From Streptomyces sp. B21-083 (GTDB lineage: Bacteria; Actinomycetota; Actinomycetes; Streptomycetales; Streptomycetaceae), in contig NZ_JARUND010000002.1 in assembly GCF_036898825.1 (NCBI RefSeq), positions 4,712,001 through 4,776,000 on the forward strand: a DNA stretch of 64,000 nt, written 5' to 3'. Positions 7,996 to 17,683 of the stretch are shown one piece after another. Position 1 is the stretch's first letter; each line of letters starts with the position of its first letter. The notes under the pieces were generated by a model. The model saw nothing but the letters and a program-made list of their open reading frames with translations. It was not told where the DNA came from and did not search any database. A program made the translations under genes and the position numbers.

Positions 7996-10857
7996 TCACT
8001 CCTCGCCCGTGGCCCTCGCCGCGGTCGCCTTCTTGGCCGGAGCCTTCTTCGCGGCCGTCTTCTTCGTGGCGGTCGTCTTGGCTGCCGTTGTCTTGGCCGC
8101 GGTCGTCTTCTTGGCCGCGGCCGTCTTCGTCGCAGCAGCCTTCTTGGCGGGGGCCTTCTTCGCCGGCGCCTTCTTGGCGGTCTTCTTGGCGGGCGCCTTG
8201 GCACGCTTCTCGGCGAGCAGCTCGTAGCCGCGCTCCGGGGTGATCTCCTCGACGCTGTCACCGGAGCGCAGGGTCGCGTTGCTCTCGCCGTCGGTCACGT
8301 ACGGCCCGAAACGACCGTCCTTGACGACCACCGGCTGCCCGCTGACCGGGTCCGTGCCCAGCTCCTTCAGCGGCGGCTTGGCGGCGGCCCGGCCACGCTG
8401 CTTGGGCTGGGAGTAGATCTCCAGCGACTCTTCGAGGGTGATCGTGAAGAGCTGGTCCTCGGTCTGCAGGGACCGCGAGTCCGTGCCCTTCTTGAGGTAG
8501 GGCCCGTAGCGCCCGTTCTGCGCGGTGATCTCCACGCCCTCCGCGTCCTTGCCGACGACCCTGGGCAGGGACATCAGCTTGAGCGCGTCCGCCAGCGTCA
8601 CCGTGTCCAGGGACATCGACTTGAACAGCGAGGCCGTCCGCGGCTTCACGGCGTTCTTGCCCGTCTTCGGGGTGCCCTCGGGGAGCACCTCGGTGACGTA
8701 CGGGCCGTAGCGGCCGTCCCTGGCGATGATCTGGTGGCCGGACTCGGGGTCGGCGCCCAGCTCGAAGTCGCCGCTCGGCTTGGCGAGCAGCTCCTCCGCC
8801 AGTTCGACGGACAGCTCGTCGGGAGCGAGGTCCTCCTGCACGTCCGCGCGCTGGTGGTTCTCGGAGTCCTTCTCGCCGCGCTCGATGTACGGACCGTAGC
8901 GACCCACGCGCAGCACGATGTCGTTGCCCACCGGGAACGACGACACCTCGCGGGCGTCGATCGCGCCCAGGTCGGTCACCAGTTCCTTGAGACCGCCGAG
9001 GTGGTCCCCGTCGCCGTTGCCCGCCTCGGCCGCGCCGCCGACGGCGGGAGCACCGCCCGCGCCCTCGCCGAAGTAGAAGCGCTTCAGCCACGGCACGGAC
9101 TGGGCCTCGCCGCGGGCGATGCGGTCGAGGTCGTCCTCCATGCGGGCGGTGAAGTCGTAGTCGACGAGCCGCCCGAAGTGCTTCTCCAGGAGGTTGACCA
9201 CGGCGAAGGACAGGAAGGACGGCACGAGGGCCGTGCCCTTCTTGAAGACGTAACCGCGGTCGAGGATGGTGCCGATGATCGACGCGTACGTCGACGGGCG
9301 GCCGATCTCGCGCTCTTCGAGCTCCTTGACCAGCGACGCCTCGGTGTAGCGGGCCGGGGGCTTGGTGGCGTGCCCGTCGACCGTGATCTCCTCGGCGGAC
9401 AGGGCGTCGCCCTCGTTCACCTGGGGGAGGCGGCTCTCGCGGTCGTCCAGTTCGGCGTTCGGGTCGTCCGCGCCCTCGACATACGCCTTCAGGAAGCCGT
9501 GGAAGGTGATCGTCTTGCCGGAGGCGCTGAACTCGGCGTCACGGCCGTCGGCGGCCCGGCCGGCGATCTTCACCGTGACCGAGTTGCCGACCGCGTCCTT
9601 CATCTGGGAGGCGACCGTGCGCTTCCAGATCAGCTCGTAGAGCCGGAACTGGTCGCCGGTCAGGCCCGTCTCGGCCGGGGTACGGAAGCGGTCGCCCGAG
9701 GGGCGGATCGCCTCGTGTGCCTCCTGCGCGTTCTTGACCTTCCCGGCGTACGTCCGTGGGGACGCGGGCAGGTAGTCGGCGCCGTACAGCTGGGTGACCT
9801 GGGTACGGGCGGCGTTGATCGCCGTCTCCGACAGGGTCGTGGAGTCCGTACGCATATAGGTGATGAAGCCGTTCTCGTACAGCTTCTGCGCGACCTGCAT
9901 GGTCGCCTTCGCACCGAAGCCGAGCTTGCGGCTGGCTTCCTGCTGGAGCGTCGTCGTACGGAACGGGGCGTACGGCGAGCGGCGGTACGGCTTGGACTCG
10001 ACCGAGCGGACGGCGAAGCTGGTGTCCGCCAGGGCGGCGGCCAGGGCGCGGGCGTTCGCCTCGTCCAGGTGGAGGGTGTTCGCGCTCTTCAGTTGTCCCA
10101 CGGAGTCGAAGTCGCGACCCTGCGCGACCCGCCTGCCGTCGACGCTCGCGAGGCGGGCCACCAGCGTCGAGGGGTCCGACGAGTCACCGGCGCGGCCGGT
10201 CGCGAAGGTCCCCGTCAGGTCCCAGTACTCAGCAGAACGGAAAGCGATGCGCTCGCGTTCCCGCTCCACCACGAGCCGGGTCGCGACCGACTGGACACGG
10301 CCGGCCGACAGCTTCGGCATGACCTTCTTCCACAGGACCGGCGAGACCTCGTAGCCGTAGAGACGGTCGAGGATGCGGCGGGTCTCCTGGGCGTCGACCA
10401 GCTTCTGGTTCAGCTCGCGCGGGTTGGCGACGGCGGCCTGGATCGCGGCCTTGGTGATCTCGTGGAAGACCATCCGCTTGACCGGGACCTTGGGCTTCAG
10501 GACTTCCTGGAGGTGCCACGCGATGGCCTCGCCCTCGCGGTCCTCATCGGTGGCGAGGAAGAGTTCGTCGGAGTCCTTCAGCAGGTCCTTGAGCTTCTTG
10601 ACCTGGGCCTTCTTGTCCGCATTGACCACGTAGATCGGCTGGAAGTCGTTCTCGACGTCCACCCCGAGGCGGCGCACCTCGCCGGTGTACTGCTCGGGCA
10701 CCTCGGCGGCGCCGTTGGGGAGGTCGCGGATGTGCCCGACGCTCGCCTCGACGACATATCCGGGGCCCAGATAGCCCTTGATCGTCTTCGCCTTGGCAGG
10801 CGACTCGACGATGACGAGTCGGCGGCCGCCCTGTGCGGTCTCGCTGGTCGGGGACAA
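7996..10857 (-). CDS. topA: DNA topoisomerase I
   Basis: Type IA topoisomerase that relaxes negative supercoils by nicking one strand. The Toprim domain starts at LVIVESPAKAKTIKGYLG near residue 15. The catalytic Tyr334 lies in FITYMRTDS. No Cys4 zinc fingers are present. Instead there are several C-terminal topoisomerase repeats with the GRYGPYV/GRFGPYV signature, and a 60-residue Lys/Ala tail made of AAKK/APAKK-type repeats. This is the actinobacterial arrangement, in which the basic tail aids processivity. The length, 953 residues, is normal for Streptomyces. It has its own terminator downstream and a 267-base upstream gap that should hold its promoter. Confidence 0.97.
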   Translation of the reverse strand: MSPTSETAQGGRRLVIVESPAKAKTIKGYLGPGYVVEASVGHIRDLPNGAAEVPEQYTGEVRRLGVDVENDFQPIYVVNADKKAQVKKLKDLLKDSDELFLATDEDREGEAIAWHLQEVLKPKVPVKRMVFHEITKAAIQAAVANPRELNQKLVDAQETRRILDRLYGYEVSPVLWKKVMPKLSAGRVQSVATRLVVERERERIAFRSAEYWDLTGTFATGRAGDSSDPSTLVARLASVDGRRVAQGRDFDSVGQLKSANTLHLDEANARALAAALADTSFAVRSVESKPYRRSPYAPFRTTTLQQEASRKLGFGAKATMQVAQKLYENGFITYMRTDSTTLSETAINAARTQVTQLYGADYLPASPRTYAGKVKNAQEAHEAIRPSGDRFRTPAETGLTGDQFRLYELIWKRTVASQMKDAVGNSVTVKIAGRAADGRDAEFSASGKTITFHGFLKAYVEGADDPNAELDDRESRLPQVNEGDALSAEEITVDGHATKPPARYTEASLVKELEEREIGRPSTYASIIGTILDRGYVFKKGTALVPSFLSFAVVNLLEKHFGRLVDYDFTARMEDDLDRIARGEAQSVPWLKRFYFGEGAGGAPAVGGAAEAGNGDGDHLGGLKELVTDLGAIDAREVSSFPVGNDIVLRVGRYGPYIERGEKDSENHQRADVQEDLAPDELSVELAEELLAKPSGDFELGADPESGHQIIARDGRYGPYVTEVLPEGTPKTGKNAVKPRTASLFKSMSLDTVTLADALKLMSLPRVVGKDAEGVEITAQNGRYGPYLKKGTDSRSLQTEDQLFTITLEESLEIYSQPKQRGRAAAKPPLKELGTDPVSGQPVVVKDGRFGPYVTDGESNATLRSGDSVEEITPERGYELLAEKRAKAPAKKTAKKAPAKKAPAKKAAATKTAAAKKTTAAKTTAAKTTATKKTAAKKAPAKKATAARATGEE

Positions 10858-11124
10858 CTTCGCTCTTCTCTCCGGTCGACACTCGGGGTCTCCCCCGGTC
10901 TTGCTCCCGGGGTCGGGTCATGCTGACGCTGCGGAGTGTGACGGTACATCCCGCCCCCGTGTCAAACGGGAAAAGCCCGCAACGGCCACTCGAACGGTAA
11001 CCCGACTACCGCCATTCCTGCCGCCCGGAGTGTCGACCTGCCTGCTGGAGCCTATGCGGACGGTGACCTACCGGTTACCGGCACTCCCCCGCCGTACGCA
11101 CCACTCACCCGTCTCCGGCGCACC

Positions 11125-11322
11125 TCACACACGGGTGAGGCACCATGCGCCGACCCCGAGCGCGACCAGCGCGGCGACGCTCGCGAGGGCCGCCGATGCG
11201 ACGGGGTTCACACCGTGGGCGACGGGCGCCCGGTGCCGCACCCGTGCCACGGTCCACATCAGCAGCGCGCCCCCGAACAGGGCGAACACCATTCCCACGA
11301 AGATCGCCGGTCCGCTCTCCAT
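11125..11322 (-). CDS. Small two-helix membrane protein
   Basis: A 65-residue protein with two clear transmembrane segments (residues 5-22 and 41-60), separated by a basic loop VRHRAP. I chose the ATG at 11322 because it begins the membrane protein directly and has a G-rich run (AGGGG) just upstream. Longer frames add only Arg/Pro-rich sequence. Its place between topA and the methyltransferase is conserved in Streptomyces as I recall. Function unknown. Confidence 0.6.
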   Translation of the reverse strand: MESGPAIFVGMVFALFGGALLMWTVARVRHRAPVAHGVNPVASAALASVAALVALGVGAWCLTRV

Positions 11323-11844
11323 ACCCCTGCGCGCCCCTCTGCTCCCGCCCGGGAGTCCCCGGACCCGGGACGCTGGCACGCCTGGGCGGCGTCCGCGCGA
11401 ACCCAAGATGAACGCCGGGCGGACGGCGGCCACGCGTCCGTGCGACTACCCGCCGGGCGGCCTCGGAGCGCCCGGGCGGGCTGGCTTTCCGACCACGGAC
11501 CGTCGTGGGCAGCGTCCATGAATCTCACAGCCGGTGGCGCGGGACCCGTCCCGGACCAGCCGCCCAACTCGGCGTGAATATGCCGCCCGAACCTCCCCGC
11601 CTCCGCCCCGTGTACGCCGGCAACGGCACCGAGTGCGGTCGGTCCACATCGCCCGCACGCTTCCCACGCCTCACTCGCCGCCCCCGGGCCTCCCCCTGCT
11701 GTACGGCCCAGGAGTACGCGACCTGCCGTACCGATATCGACCGCGGAGCCCCCGTCCCCCGTGGTCGTGACGACGTAGACCACAGCCCCACGGCGGCGGA
11801 CCCGGCAGCGCAGCGCCCTACGGCACCGCGTCCCCGGGACTCGC
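11323..11844. other. Gap with no supported gene
   Basis: About 520 very GC-rich bases between two leftward genes. A leftward frame from 11783 is open for 174 codons but its composition drifts to Arg/Ser/Trp-rich shadow sequence and it overlaps the small membrane protein gene, so I do not call it. No clear hairpin terminator was found. Confidence 0.4.
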
Positions 11845-13398
11845 TCACTCGCCCGGCTCTCCCGACGGCTTCAGGAAGCCCTGCTCCACCAGCAACCGGA
11901 TCTGCGCGGGCGTCCGGTCCCGCAGCGACACGGGGTCCTCGCCGACCAGTTGTGCGATGGCGTCGAGAATCCGCCCCGCGCTCAGCGTGCCGTCGCACAC
12001 GCCTGCGAAGCCGGCGCCGACCGTGTCCACCTTGGTGGCCCGGCGCATCCCGCGGTTCTGGCGCAGCACCACGTGTTCCGGGTCCTCGGCGCCGGGCAGC
12101 CCGACCTGCTCCTGTACCACCTCGTCCGCCAGTGCGAAGTGCGCGGCGAGCAGGCCTGCGTCGTCGTGCGCGCGCAGGTAGTCCACGCGCTCGAAGTGCG
12201 CCCGAACCGTGTCCCCGAGCGGCTGTTCGACGGGATGCGGCCACTCCTCCACGGTGATCGACGGCTCACTCGCCCCCGTTTTCCGCAGCGTGATCCAGCC
12301 GAACCCGACCGATCTCACCTTGCGCGCCTCGAACTCGTCCAGCCACGCGTCGTACCGCGCCCGGTACTCCGCCGGGTCGGAGCGGTGGTCGCCGGCGTCG
12401 CGCAGCCACAGCTCGGCGTACTGCGTGACGTCCTGCACCTCGCGCTGCACGATCCAGGCATCGCACCCGCGCGGCACCCAGGACCTCAGCCTGTCCTGCC
12501 AGTCCTCCCCCTCCACGTGCTGCCAGTTGGCGAGGAACTGCGCGAATCCGCCCTCACGCAACCGCTCCCCCGCCTCCTGAACGAGCGTGCGGCACAGATC
12601 GTCCCCGCCCATCCCGCCGTCCCGGTAGGTGAGCCGCGCGCCCGGCGAGATCACGAACGGCGGGTTGGAGACGATCAGGTCGTACGTCTCGTCCCCCCGG
12701 ACCGGCTCGAACAGCGAGCCCTCGCGCAGGTCGGCCGCCGGGGCACCGGACAGGGCGAGCGTCAGCGCGGTGATGTGCAGGGCGCGGGGGTTGAGGTCGG
12801 TCGCCGTCACGCGCGTGGCGTGCCGGGCGGCGTGCAGCGCCTGGATCCCGGAGCCGGTACCGAGGTCGAGCGCGGAGGCGACCGGCGTGCGGACGGTGAT
12901 GCCGGCAAGGGTCGTGGACGCCCCGCCCACCCCCAGCACAACGCCCTCGTCGCGGCTGCCGATGCCACCGGCCCCGCCGACCGCGCACCCCAGGTCGGAC
13001 ACGATGAACCAGTCCTCGCCGTCCGGCCCCCCGTACGGCCGTACGTCGACGGCGGCCGTCACCTCACCGCCGCCCTCGGAGTCCTTGCCGACGACGAGCC
13101 ACCCGCTCGCCACGCAGTCGTCGACGGGCAGGACGGCCGCCACGCGCGCGTGGGGCACGGGTTGCTGCAACAGGAACAGCCGCACGAGCAGTTCGAGCGG
13201 CGTGTCGCCGCGGGTCGCCCGGAGCGCGGGCACGGTCTCGCTGCGCGCCAGGGCGGCGTACGCGGGCGCGCCGAGCAGATCGAGCAGCCCGTCGGCGGTG
13301 AAGTCGGCGGCCAGAAGGGCGTCGCGGAGGAGCGCGGCGGTGTCGGGGCGGTCGGCGGAGGGCAGGGCATGCAGGCTGGCGTTACTCACGCCTCCCAT
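11845..13398 (-). CDS. SAM-dependent methyltransferase with N-terminal helical domain
   Basis: Class I methyltransferase. The SAM-binding GTGSGIQAL lies near residue 180, followed by acidic ATDLNPRALHI. VSNPPFV is the NPPF motif of enzymes that methylate an amide or base nitrogen. About 150 N-terminal residues form a separate domain, as in actinobacterial RsmC/PrmC-like proteins, and a C-terminal region of about 200 residues follows. The substrate (rRNA, protein Gln, or other) cannot be decided. Starts at ATG 13398 or GTG 13389 are both possible; neither has an ideal ribosome-binding site. Two DnaA-box-like words, TGTGGACAG and TGTGGAAAA, lie just upstream. Confidence 0.85.
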   Translation of the reverse strand: MGGVSNASLHALPSADRPDTAALLRDALLAADFTADGLLDLLGAPAYAALARSETVPALRATRGDTPLELLVRLFLLQQPVPHARVAAVLPVDDCVASGWLVVGKDSEGGGEVTAAVDVRPYGGPDGEDWFIVSDLGCAVGGAGGIGSRDEGVVLGVGGASTTLAGITVRTPVASALDLGTGSGIQALHAARHATRVTATDLNPRALHITALTLALSGAPAADLREGSLFEPVRGDETYDLIVSNPPFVISPGARLTYRDGGMGGDDLCRTLVQEAGERLREGGFAQFLANWQHVEGEDWQDRLRSWVPRGCDAWIVQREVQDVTQYAELWLRDAGDHRSDPAEYRARYDAWLDEFEARKVRSVGFGWITLRKTGASEPSITVEEWPHPVEQPLGDTVRAHFERVDYLRAHDDAGLLAAHFALADEVVQEQVGLPGAEDPEHVVLRQNRGMRRATKVDTVGAGFAGVCDGTLSAGRILDAIAQLVGEDPVSLRDRTPAQIRLLVEQGFLKPSGEPGE

Positions 13399-13509
13399 TG
13401 TGTCCGCCCTGCGGCTTGGCCGCGCACGCCTGTGGACAGACATGCGCGGACATCCCGTACGCCTGTGGAAAACCATCCGCCGACGTGACGTCGAACCCGG
13501 CCGGAGAGG

Positions 13510-14106
13510 TCAGCCGGCGGCCGAGGAGGCCGCCGGGGACCCGGGAGAGCCGGGGGACGCGGACGTCGACTTGCAGCTCTCCTGCTTGGCCATCGACTTG
13601 CCGACGTCACCCTCCTCCAGGGCCTTCAGGGCGTCGTTGCCGCTCTGGCTGAGCTTGTCCAGCTGAGTGGCGACACCCTTGAGGCCGTCGGCGAACTTCG
13701 CCTGGTTCTTGATGTCGAGTCCGTCCACCTGCTTCTTCAGGCCCGCGTAGGAGGTGGAGATGTCGTTGAGCTCCTTGACGGCGTTCGTCTTCTTCGTCTC
13801 ACCGTCGTCGACGTTCGGGGCACCCGCGGTGTTCACGGCCGTACCGATCGCCTTGTAGGCGTCCGCCATGTCCTGGAAGGCCTGCGCGTCGGTCTTCTGG
13901 ACGGCCGCCGGTGTGCTGTTGTCCGAAGTCTCCTTCTGGATCGCGGCGTTGGCGGCCTCGATCTTCTGCGCCTGCGGTTTCACCGCGTCGCACACCTGCT
14001 TGGCCCAGGCATCCAGCTTCTCGTTGCCGTCGTCGCTGCTGCATCCCGACAGCGCCAGTACCAGTACCGCACCGCCGGACAGTGCGACCGCGAGCTTCTT
14101 GTTCAC
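13510..14106 (-). CDS. Small secreted lipoprotein
   Basis: A 198-residue protein with a signal peptide ending in a lipobox LALSGC. The mature part is a helical, charged region rich in Lys, Ala and Gln, then a Ser/Pro/Ala/Gly tail. The start is GTG at 14106 because AAGGGA lies eight bases upstream; the in-frame ATG at 14124 would overlap that site. Predicted helical repeats resemble substrate-free scaffold lipoproteins; no enzyme motif is visible. Function unknown. It lies between the methyltransferase and pyrophosphatase genes, all leftward. Confidence 0.8.
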   Translation of the reverse strand: MNKKLAVALSGGAVLVLALSGCSSDDGNEKLDAWAKQVCDAVKPQAQKIEAANAAIQKETSDNSTPAAVQKTDAQAFQDMADAYKAIGTAVNTAGAPNVDDGETKKTNAVKELNDISTSYAGLKKQVDGLDIKNQAKFADGLKGVATQLDKLSQSGNDALKALEEGDVGKSMAKQESCKSTSASPGSPGSPAASSAAG

Positions 14107-14263
14107 CGGATTGGTCCCTTCCATGGCTCTCGGCCCCGGAACATACACGCCAACTGGGCGACAACAGCGTGACGGACATCCAGTTGATGTGTTATTGCAG
14201 CCATTTGCACCAAGAGGGAATCGAGGGAGAGAAGGCTCACGAAAATGGTGGGCAACCTACGCC

Positions 14264-14305
14264 GAGCGGGCGGACGACGCGTCACAACGCGTCGTCCGCC
14301 CGCTC
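14264..14305 (-). terminator. Strong terminator after the H+-pyrophosphatase gene
   Basis: A perfect 19-bp stem (arms 14264-14282 and 14287-14305) with a four-base CACA loop, 80 bases past the leftward pyrophosphatase stop. There is no long T-run, as is common for Streptomyces terminators. Confidence 0.85.
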
Positions 14306-14385
14306 GTTGGCCGGTTCTGACCGGCCGTAAGACACCGCGGAGGCACCGCGGGAGGCGAAACCGTGGCCCGCGGACCCCGCTCGGG

Positions 14386-16791
14386 CTACGAAACCACCGC
14401 GGGATCGGCCGACTTGGCCGCCCGTTGCGCCTCCTCCCCGTCGTCGTCCCCAGCCACCCCGCGCCGCTTGGACACGTACACCGCGCCCACGATCACCGCG
14501 ATCGACAGGACGGCGATGACGATGCGCAGTGCGAGGTTCTTGTCGTCGCCGTAGCTGAACTTGACGATCGCGGGCGCGATGAGCAGGGCGACCAGGTTCA
14601 TCACCTTCAGCAGCGGGTTGATGGCCGGGCCCGCGGTGTCCTTGAACGGGTCGCCCACCGTGTCGCCAATGACGGTCGCCGCGTGGGCCTCGCTGCCCTT
14701 GCCGCCGTAATGGCCGTCCTCCACCAGCTTCTTCGCGTTGTCCCACGCGCCACCGGAGTTGGCGAGGAACACCGCCATCAGCGTGCCGGTGCCGATCGCG
14801 CCCGCGAGATACGCGCCGAGCGCTCCGACACCGAGCGTGAACCCGATGGCGATGGGTGCCATGACGGCCAGCAGCCCGGGCGTGGCGAGTTCCCTGAGCG
14901 CGTCCTTCGTACAGATGTCGACGACGCGCCCGTACTCCGGTTTCTCGGTGTAGTTCATGATCCCGGGGTGCTCGCGGAACTGCCGCCGCACCTCGTAGAC
15001 CACCGAACCCGCCGACCGGGAGACCGCGCTGATCGCCAGCCCGGAGAACAGGAAGACGACGGCCGCTCCGGCGATCAGGCCGACCAGGTTGTTGGGCTGC
15101 GAGATGTCCATCACCAGGTTCATCGGCCCGCCCTCGCCGACCTTCTCCCCGACGTCGCGCGCGGCGGTCGTGATCGCGTCGCGGTACGACCCGAAGAGCG
15201 CCGAGGCGGCCAGGACAGCGGTGGCGATGGCGATGCCCTTGGTGATGGCCTTGGTGGTGTTGCCGACGGCGTCCAGGTCGGTGAGCACCTGGGCGCCCGC
15301 GCCCTCGACGTCACCGGACATCTCGGCGATGCCCTGCGCGTTGTCGGAGACCGGCCCGAAGGTGTCCATCGCGACGATCACACCGACCGTGGTGAGCAGG
15401 CCGGTGCCTGCCAGTGCCACCGCGAACAGCGCCAGCATGATGGACGTACCGCCGAGGAGGAACGCCCCGTACACGCCGAGACCGATCAGCAGGGCGGTGT
15501 AGACGGCCGATTCGAGCCCGATGGAGATACCGGCGAGGACGACGGTGGCCGCACCGGTGAGGGAACTCTTGCCGATGTCCCGTACGGGTCGGCGGGTGGT
15601 CTCGGTGAAATAGCCGGTCAGTTGCTGGATCAGGGCCGCCAGCACGATCCCGATGGCCACCGCGAGAAGCGCGAGGATCCTTGGATCACCGCTCTTGGCC
15701 GCGATCGCCGCGTCGGTGACCCCGTCAAGATCGGCATACGACGACGGCAGATAGACGAAGACGGCGATCGCGACGAGTACGAGCGAGATCACCGCGGAGA
15801 TGAAGAAGCCGCGGTTGATCGCGCTCATGCCGCTGCGGTCGGAACGCCTCGGCGCCACCGCGAAGATGCCGACCATCGCCGTGAGCACGCCGATCGCCGG
15901 CACCAGGAGCGGGAAGGCGAGCCCGGCGTCGCCGAAGGCGGCCTTGCCGAGGATCAGCGCGGCGACGAGCGTCACGGCGTACGACTCGAAGAGGTCGGCC
16001 GCCATGCCGGCGCAGTCGCCGACGTTGTCGCCCACGTTGTCGGCGATGGTCGCGGCGTTGCGCGGATCGTCCTCCGGGATGCCCTGCTCGACCTTGCCGA
16101 CCAGGTCGGCGCCGACGTCGGCGGCCTTGGTGAAGATGCCGCCGCCGACACGCATGAACATGGCGATGAGGGCGGCACCGAGGCCGAAGCCTTCGAGCAC
16201 CTTGGGCGCGTCGGCCGCGTACACCAGCACCACGCAGGAGGCGCCCAGCAGGCCGAGGCCCACCGTGAACATGCCGACGACGCCACCCGTACGGAAAGCG
16301 ATCTTCATCGCTTTGTGGGAGACGTCGGTGAGATCCTTTTCCGGCTGGCCTTCCGCCGGTGTCGCTTCCCGCGCGGCGGCGGCGACCCGCACATTGCTGC
16401 GCACAGCGAGCCACATGCCGATATAACCGGTGGCCGCCGAGAACGCGGCGCCGATCAAGAAGAACACCGACCGTCCGGCGCGCTGATTCCAGTCGTCCGC
16501 GGGCAGCAGCATCAGCAGGAAGAACACGATCACGGCGAATACGCCGAGCGTGCGCAACTGCCGTGCCAGATAGGCGTTCGCGCCTTCCTGGATCGCCGTG
16601 GCGATCTCCTTCATGCTGTCGGTGCCCTCGCCCGCCGCGAGCACCTGGCGCACGAGCACCCCGGCGACCGCGAGCGCCGCCAGGGCGACGACGCCGATGA
16701 CCACGACGATCAGTCGGTTGTCGTCGGTCAGTACCGCGGCTGCGAAGGTTGTGGGTTGGTCGAACCGATGAGGGGTAGAAAGCCCCGCCAT
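14386..16791 (-). CDS. hppA: K+-insensitive proton-pumping inorganic pyrophosphatase
   Basis: Integral membrane pump that couples PPi hydrolysis to proton export. It has 801 residues and about 16 transmembrane segments. The PPi-binding signature is intact: DVGADLVGKVEQGIPEDDPR, followed by the acidic NVGDNVGDCAGM and, late in the protein, a GDTVGDPFKDT site. GNTTKAITKG has Lys where K+-dependent pumps have Ala, which marks the K+-insensitive class. The gene is monocistronic: terminators flank it on both sides. Upstream are two palindromes in direct repeat that could be an operator. Confidence 0.96.
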   Translation of the reverse strand: MAGLSTPHRFDQPTTFAAAVLTDDNRLIVVVIGVVALAALAVAGVLVRQVLAAGEGTDSMKEIATAIQEGANAYLARQLRTLGVFAVIVFFLLMLLPADDWNQRAGRSVFFLIGAAFSAATGYIGMWLAVRSNVRVAAAAREATPAEGQPEKDLTDVSHKAMKIAFRTGGVVGMFTVGLGLLGASCVVLVYAADAPKVLEGFGLGAALIAMFMRVGGGIFTKAADVGADLVGKVEQGIPEDDPRNAATIADNVGDNVGDCAGMAADLFESYAVTLVAALILGKAAFGDAGLAFPLLVPAIGVLTAMVGIFAVAPRRSDRSGMSAINRGFFISAVISLVLVAIAVFVYLPSSYADLDGVTDAAIAAKSGDPRILALLAVAIGIVLAALIQQLTGYFTETTRRPVRDIGKSSLTGAATVVLAGISIGLESAVYTALLIGLGVYGAFLLGGTSIMLALFAVALAGTGLLTTVGVIVAMDTFGPVSDNAQGIAEMSGDVEGAGAQVLTDLDAVGNTTKAITKGIAIATAVLAASALFGSYRDAITTAARDVGEKVGEGGPMNLVMDISQPNNLVGLIAGAAVVFLFSGLAISAVSRSAGSVVYEVRRQFREHPGIMNYTEKPEYGRVVDICTKDALRELATPGLLAVMAPIAIGFTLGVGALGAYLAGAIGTGTLMAVFLANSGGAWDNAKKLVEDGHYGGKGSEAHAATVIGDTVGDPFKDTAGPAINPLLKVMNLVALLIAPAIVKFSYGDDKNLALRIVIAVLSIAVIVGAVYVSKRRGVAGDDDGEEAQRAAKSADPAVVS

Positions 16792-17007
16792 TCGTCCTCC
16801 TTGACGCTTGGGCTGAGCTCAAGATGTGGACGGGATTGTAGGTACCGGAAGCTGATCAAAACAGTACGCGGAAACGGAATAGATTGCCCCATGCTATTCA
16901 GCAAATGATCGACGGAGGATCCTTGGAAGATCCCCGGGTGATCCATTGACCCACATGGCGTAATGCCGCAGACGCATTGATGGGTGATCGAATTACCGCG
17001 CGACCGG

Positions 17008-17049
17008 TCGTGAATGCCTTCACGAAGGGATCGTGAATACCTTCACGAA
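17008..17049 (-). promoter_or_regulatory. Paired palindromes upstream of hppA
   Basis: The palindrome TCGTGAA-N4-TTCACGA occurs twice, at 17008-17025 and 17031-17048. The arms are identical and only one base of the spacers differs (TGCC, TACC). Starts are 23 bases apart, about two helical turns, as expected for two regulator dimers on one DNA face. The site lies about 220 bases before the hppA start and just past the bldG-unit terminator. The regulator is unknown. Confidence 0.55.
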
Positions 17050-17069
17050 TTCCGGAACCCGCCGACAAA

Positions 17070-17106
17070 AACGCCAAGGGCCCTGCTCAGCAGGGCCCTT
17101 GGCGTT
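17070..17106 (-). terminator. Terminator of the bldG unit
   Basis: Perfect 16-bp arms (17070-17085 and 17091-17106) with a five-base loop CTCAG, 19 bases past the stop of the anti-sigma gene. A short T-rich stretch follows leftward. Confidence 0.88.
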
Positions 17107-17124
17107 GTAGAGAGGTGAGTGCGG

Positions 17125-17556
17125 TCAGGGGAGGAGCGTGGCCGGCGGCGCGGTTGGCCAGCTCATGCGGATCGATCCGCCGTTCTCCCCCGCGGTGACC
17201 TCGACGTCGTCGACGAGGCCAGAGATGACCGCGAGGCCCATCTCGTCCTCCTCGGCATCCACGTCCACATCACCGGCACCCGGAGCGTTGTCACCGGGAG
17301 CCGAACGGGGTGCTTCGTCACCGACCTCGATGGAGAACAGCTTCTCCTCCTCGATCAGCGTCACCCACACCGGCTCCGTGATGCCGCCGCTCTGATGCAG
17401 TCCGACGGCACGGGAGCAGGCCTCGCCGACGGCGAGTCGCACCTCGTCGAGTACGGCCTCGTCCACTCCGGCCCTGCGCGCCACCGCTGCCGCCACCAGT
17501 CGGGCGGTCCTGACGTGCTCGGGCAGCGCGCTGAAGCGGAGTTCAACGGTGGCCAT
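17125..17556 (-). CDS. Anti-sigma factor kinase (RsbW/SpoIIAB-like)
   Basis: Predicted Ser kinase/anti-sigma factor of the HATPase fold and cognate partner of BldG. The N-box region reads LDEVRLAVGEACSRAV (residues 36-51), and the G1 box is EDEMGLAVISGLVDDV. Between these an acidic, Gly/Pro/Ala-rich insert replaces part of the ATP lid. It has 143 residues, normal for the group. It lies downstream of bldG in the same unit and corresponds to the gene called orf3/apgA beside S. coelicolor bldG, known to be cotranscribed. It is expected to phosphorylate BldG and to bind a sigma factor not encoded in the window. Confidence 0.9.
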   Translation of the reverse strand: MATVELRFSALPEHVRTARLVAAAVARRAGVDEAVLDEVRLAVGEACSRAVGLHQSGGITEPVWVTLIEEEKLFSIEVGDEAPRSAPGDNAPGAGDVDVDAEEDEMGLAVISGLVDDVEVTAGENGGSIRMSWPTAPPATLLP

Positions 17557-17683
17557 GCATCCCCCTCGGAATACGGGCGTGCGATCAGGGGGCCGGATCG
17601 CCGAGACCCGGACCCCCCTCGTTTACTTCTACCGTCACGGACACATGTACGGGTGACCCGCACAGGCGTCCGCCAAACGGTCG

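Noticed and set aside
8734..10926. 730-codon frame opposite topA
   Set aside because: Wholly antisense to an unmistakable topoisomerase gene; no motifs.
11259..11783. 174-codon leftward frame between the small membrane protein and methyltransferase genes
   Set aside because: Starts plausibly but turns into Arg/Ser/Trp-rich sequence and overlaps the small membrane gene in another frame; no ribosome-binding site seen.
14245..16908. 887-codon frame opposite hppA
   Set aside because: Antisense shadow rich in Arg, Asp and His, and it reads through the perfect terminator hairpin.
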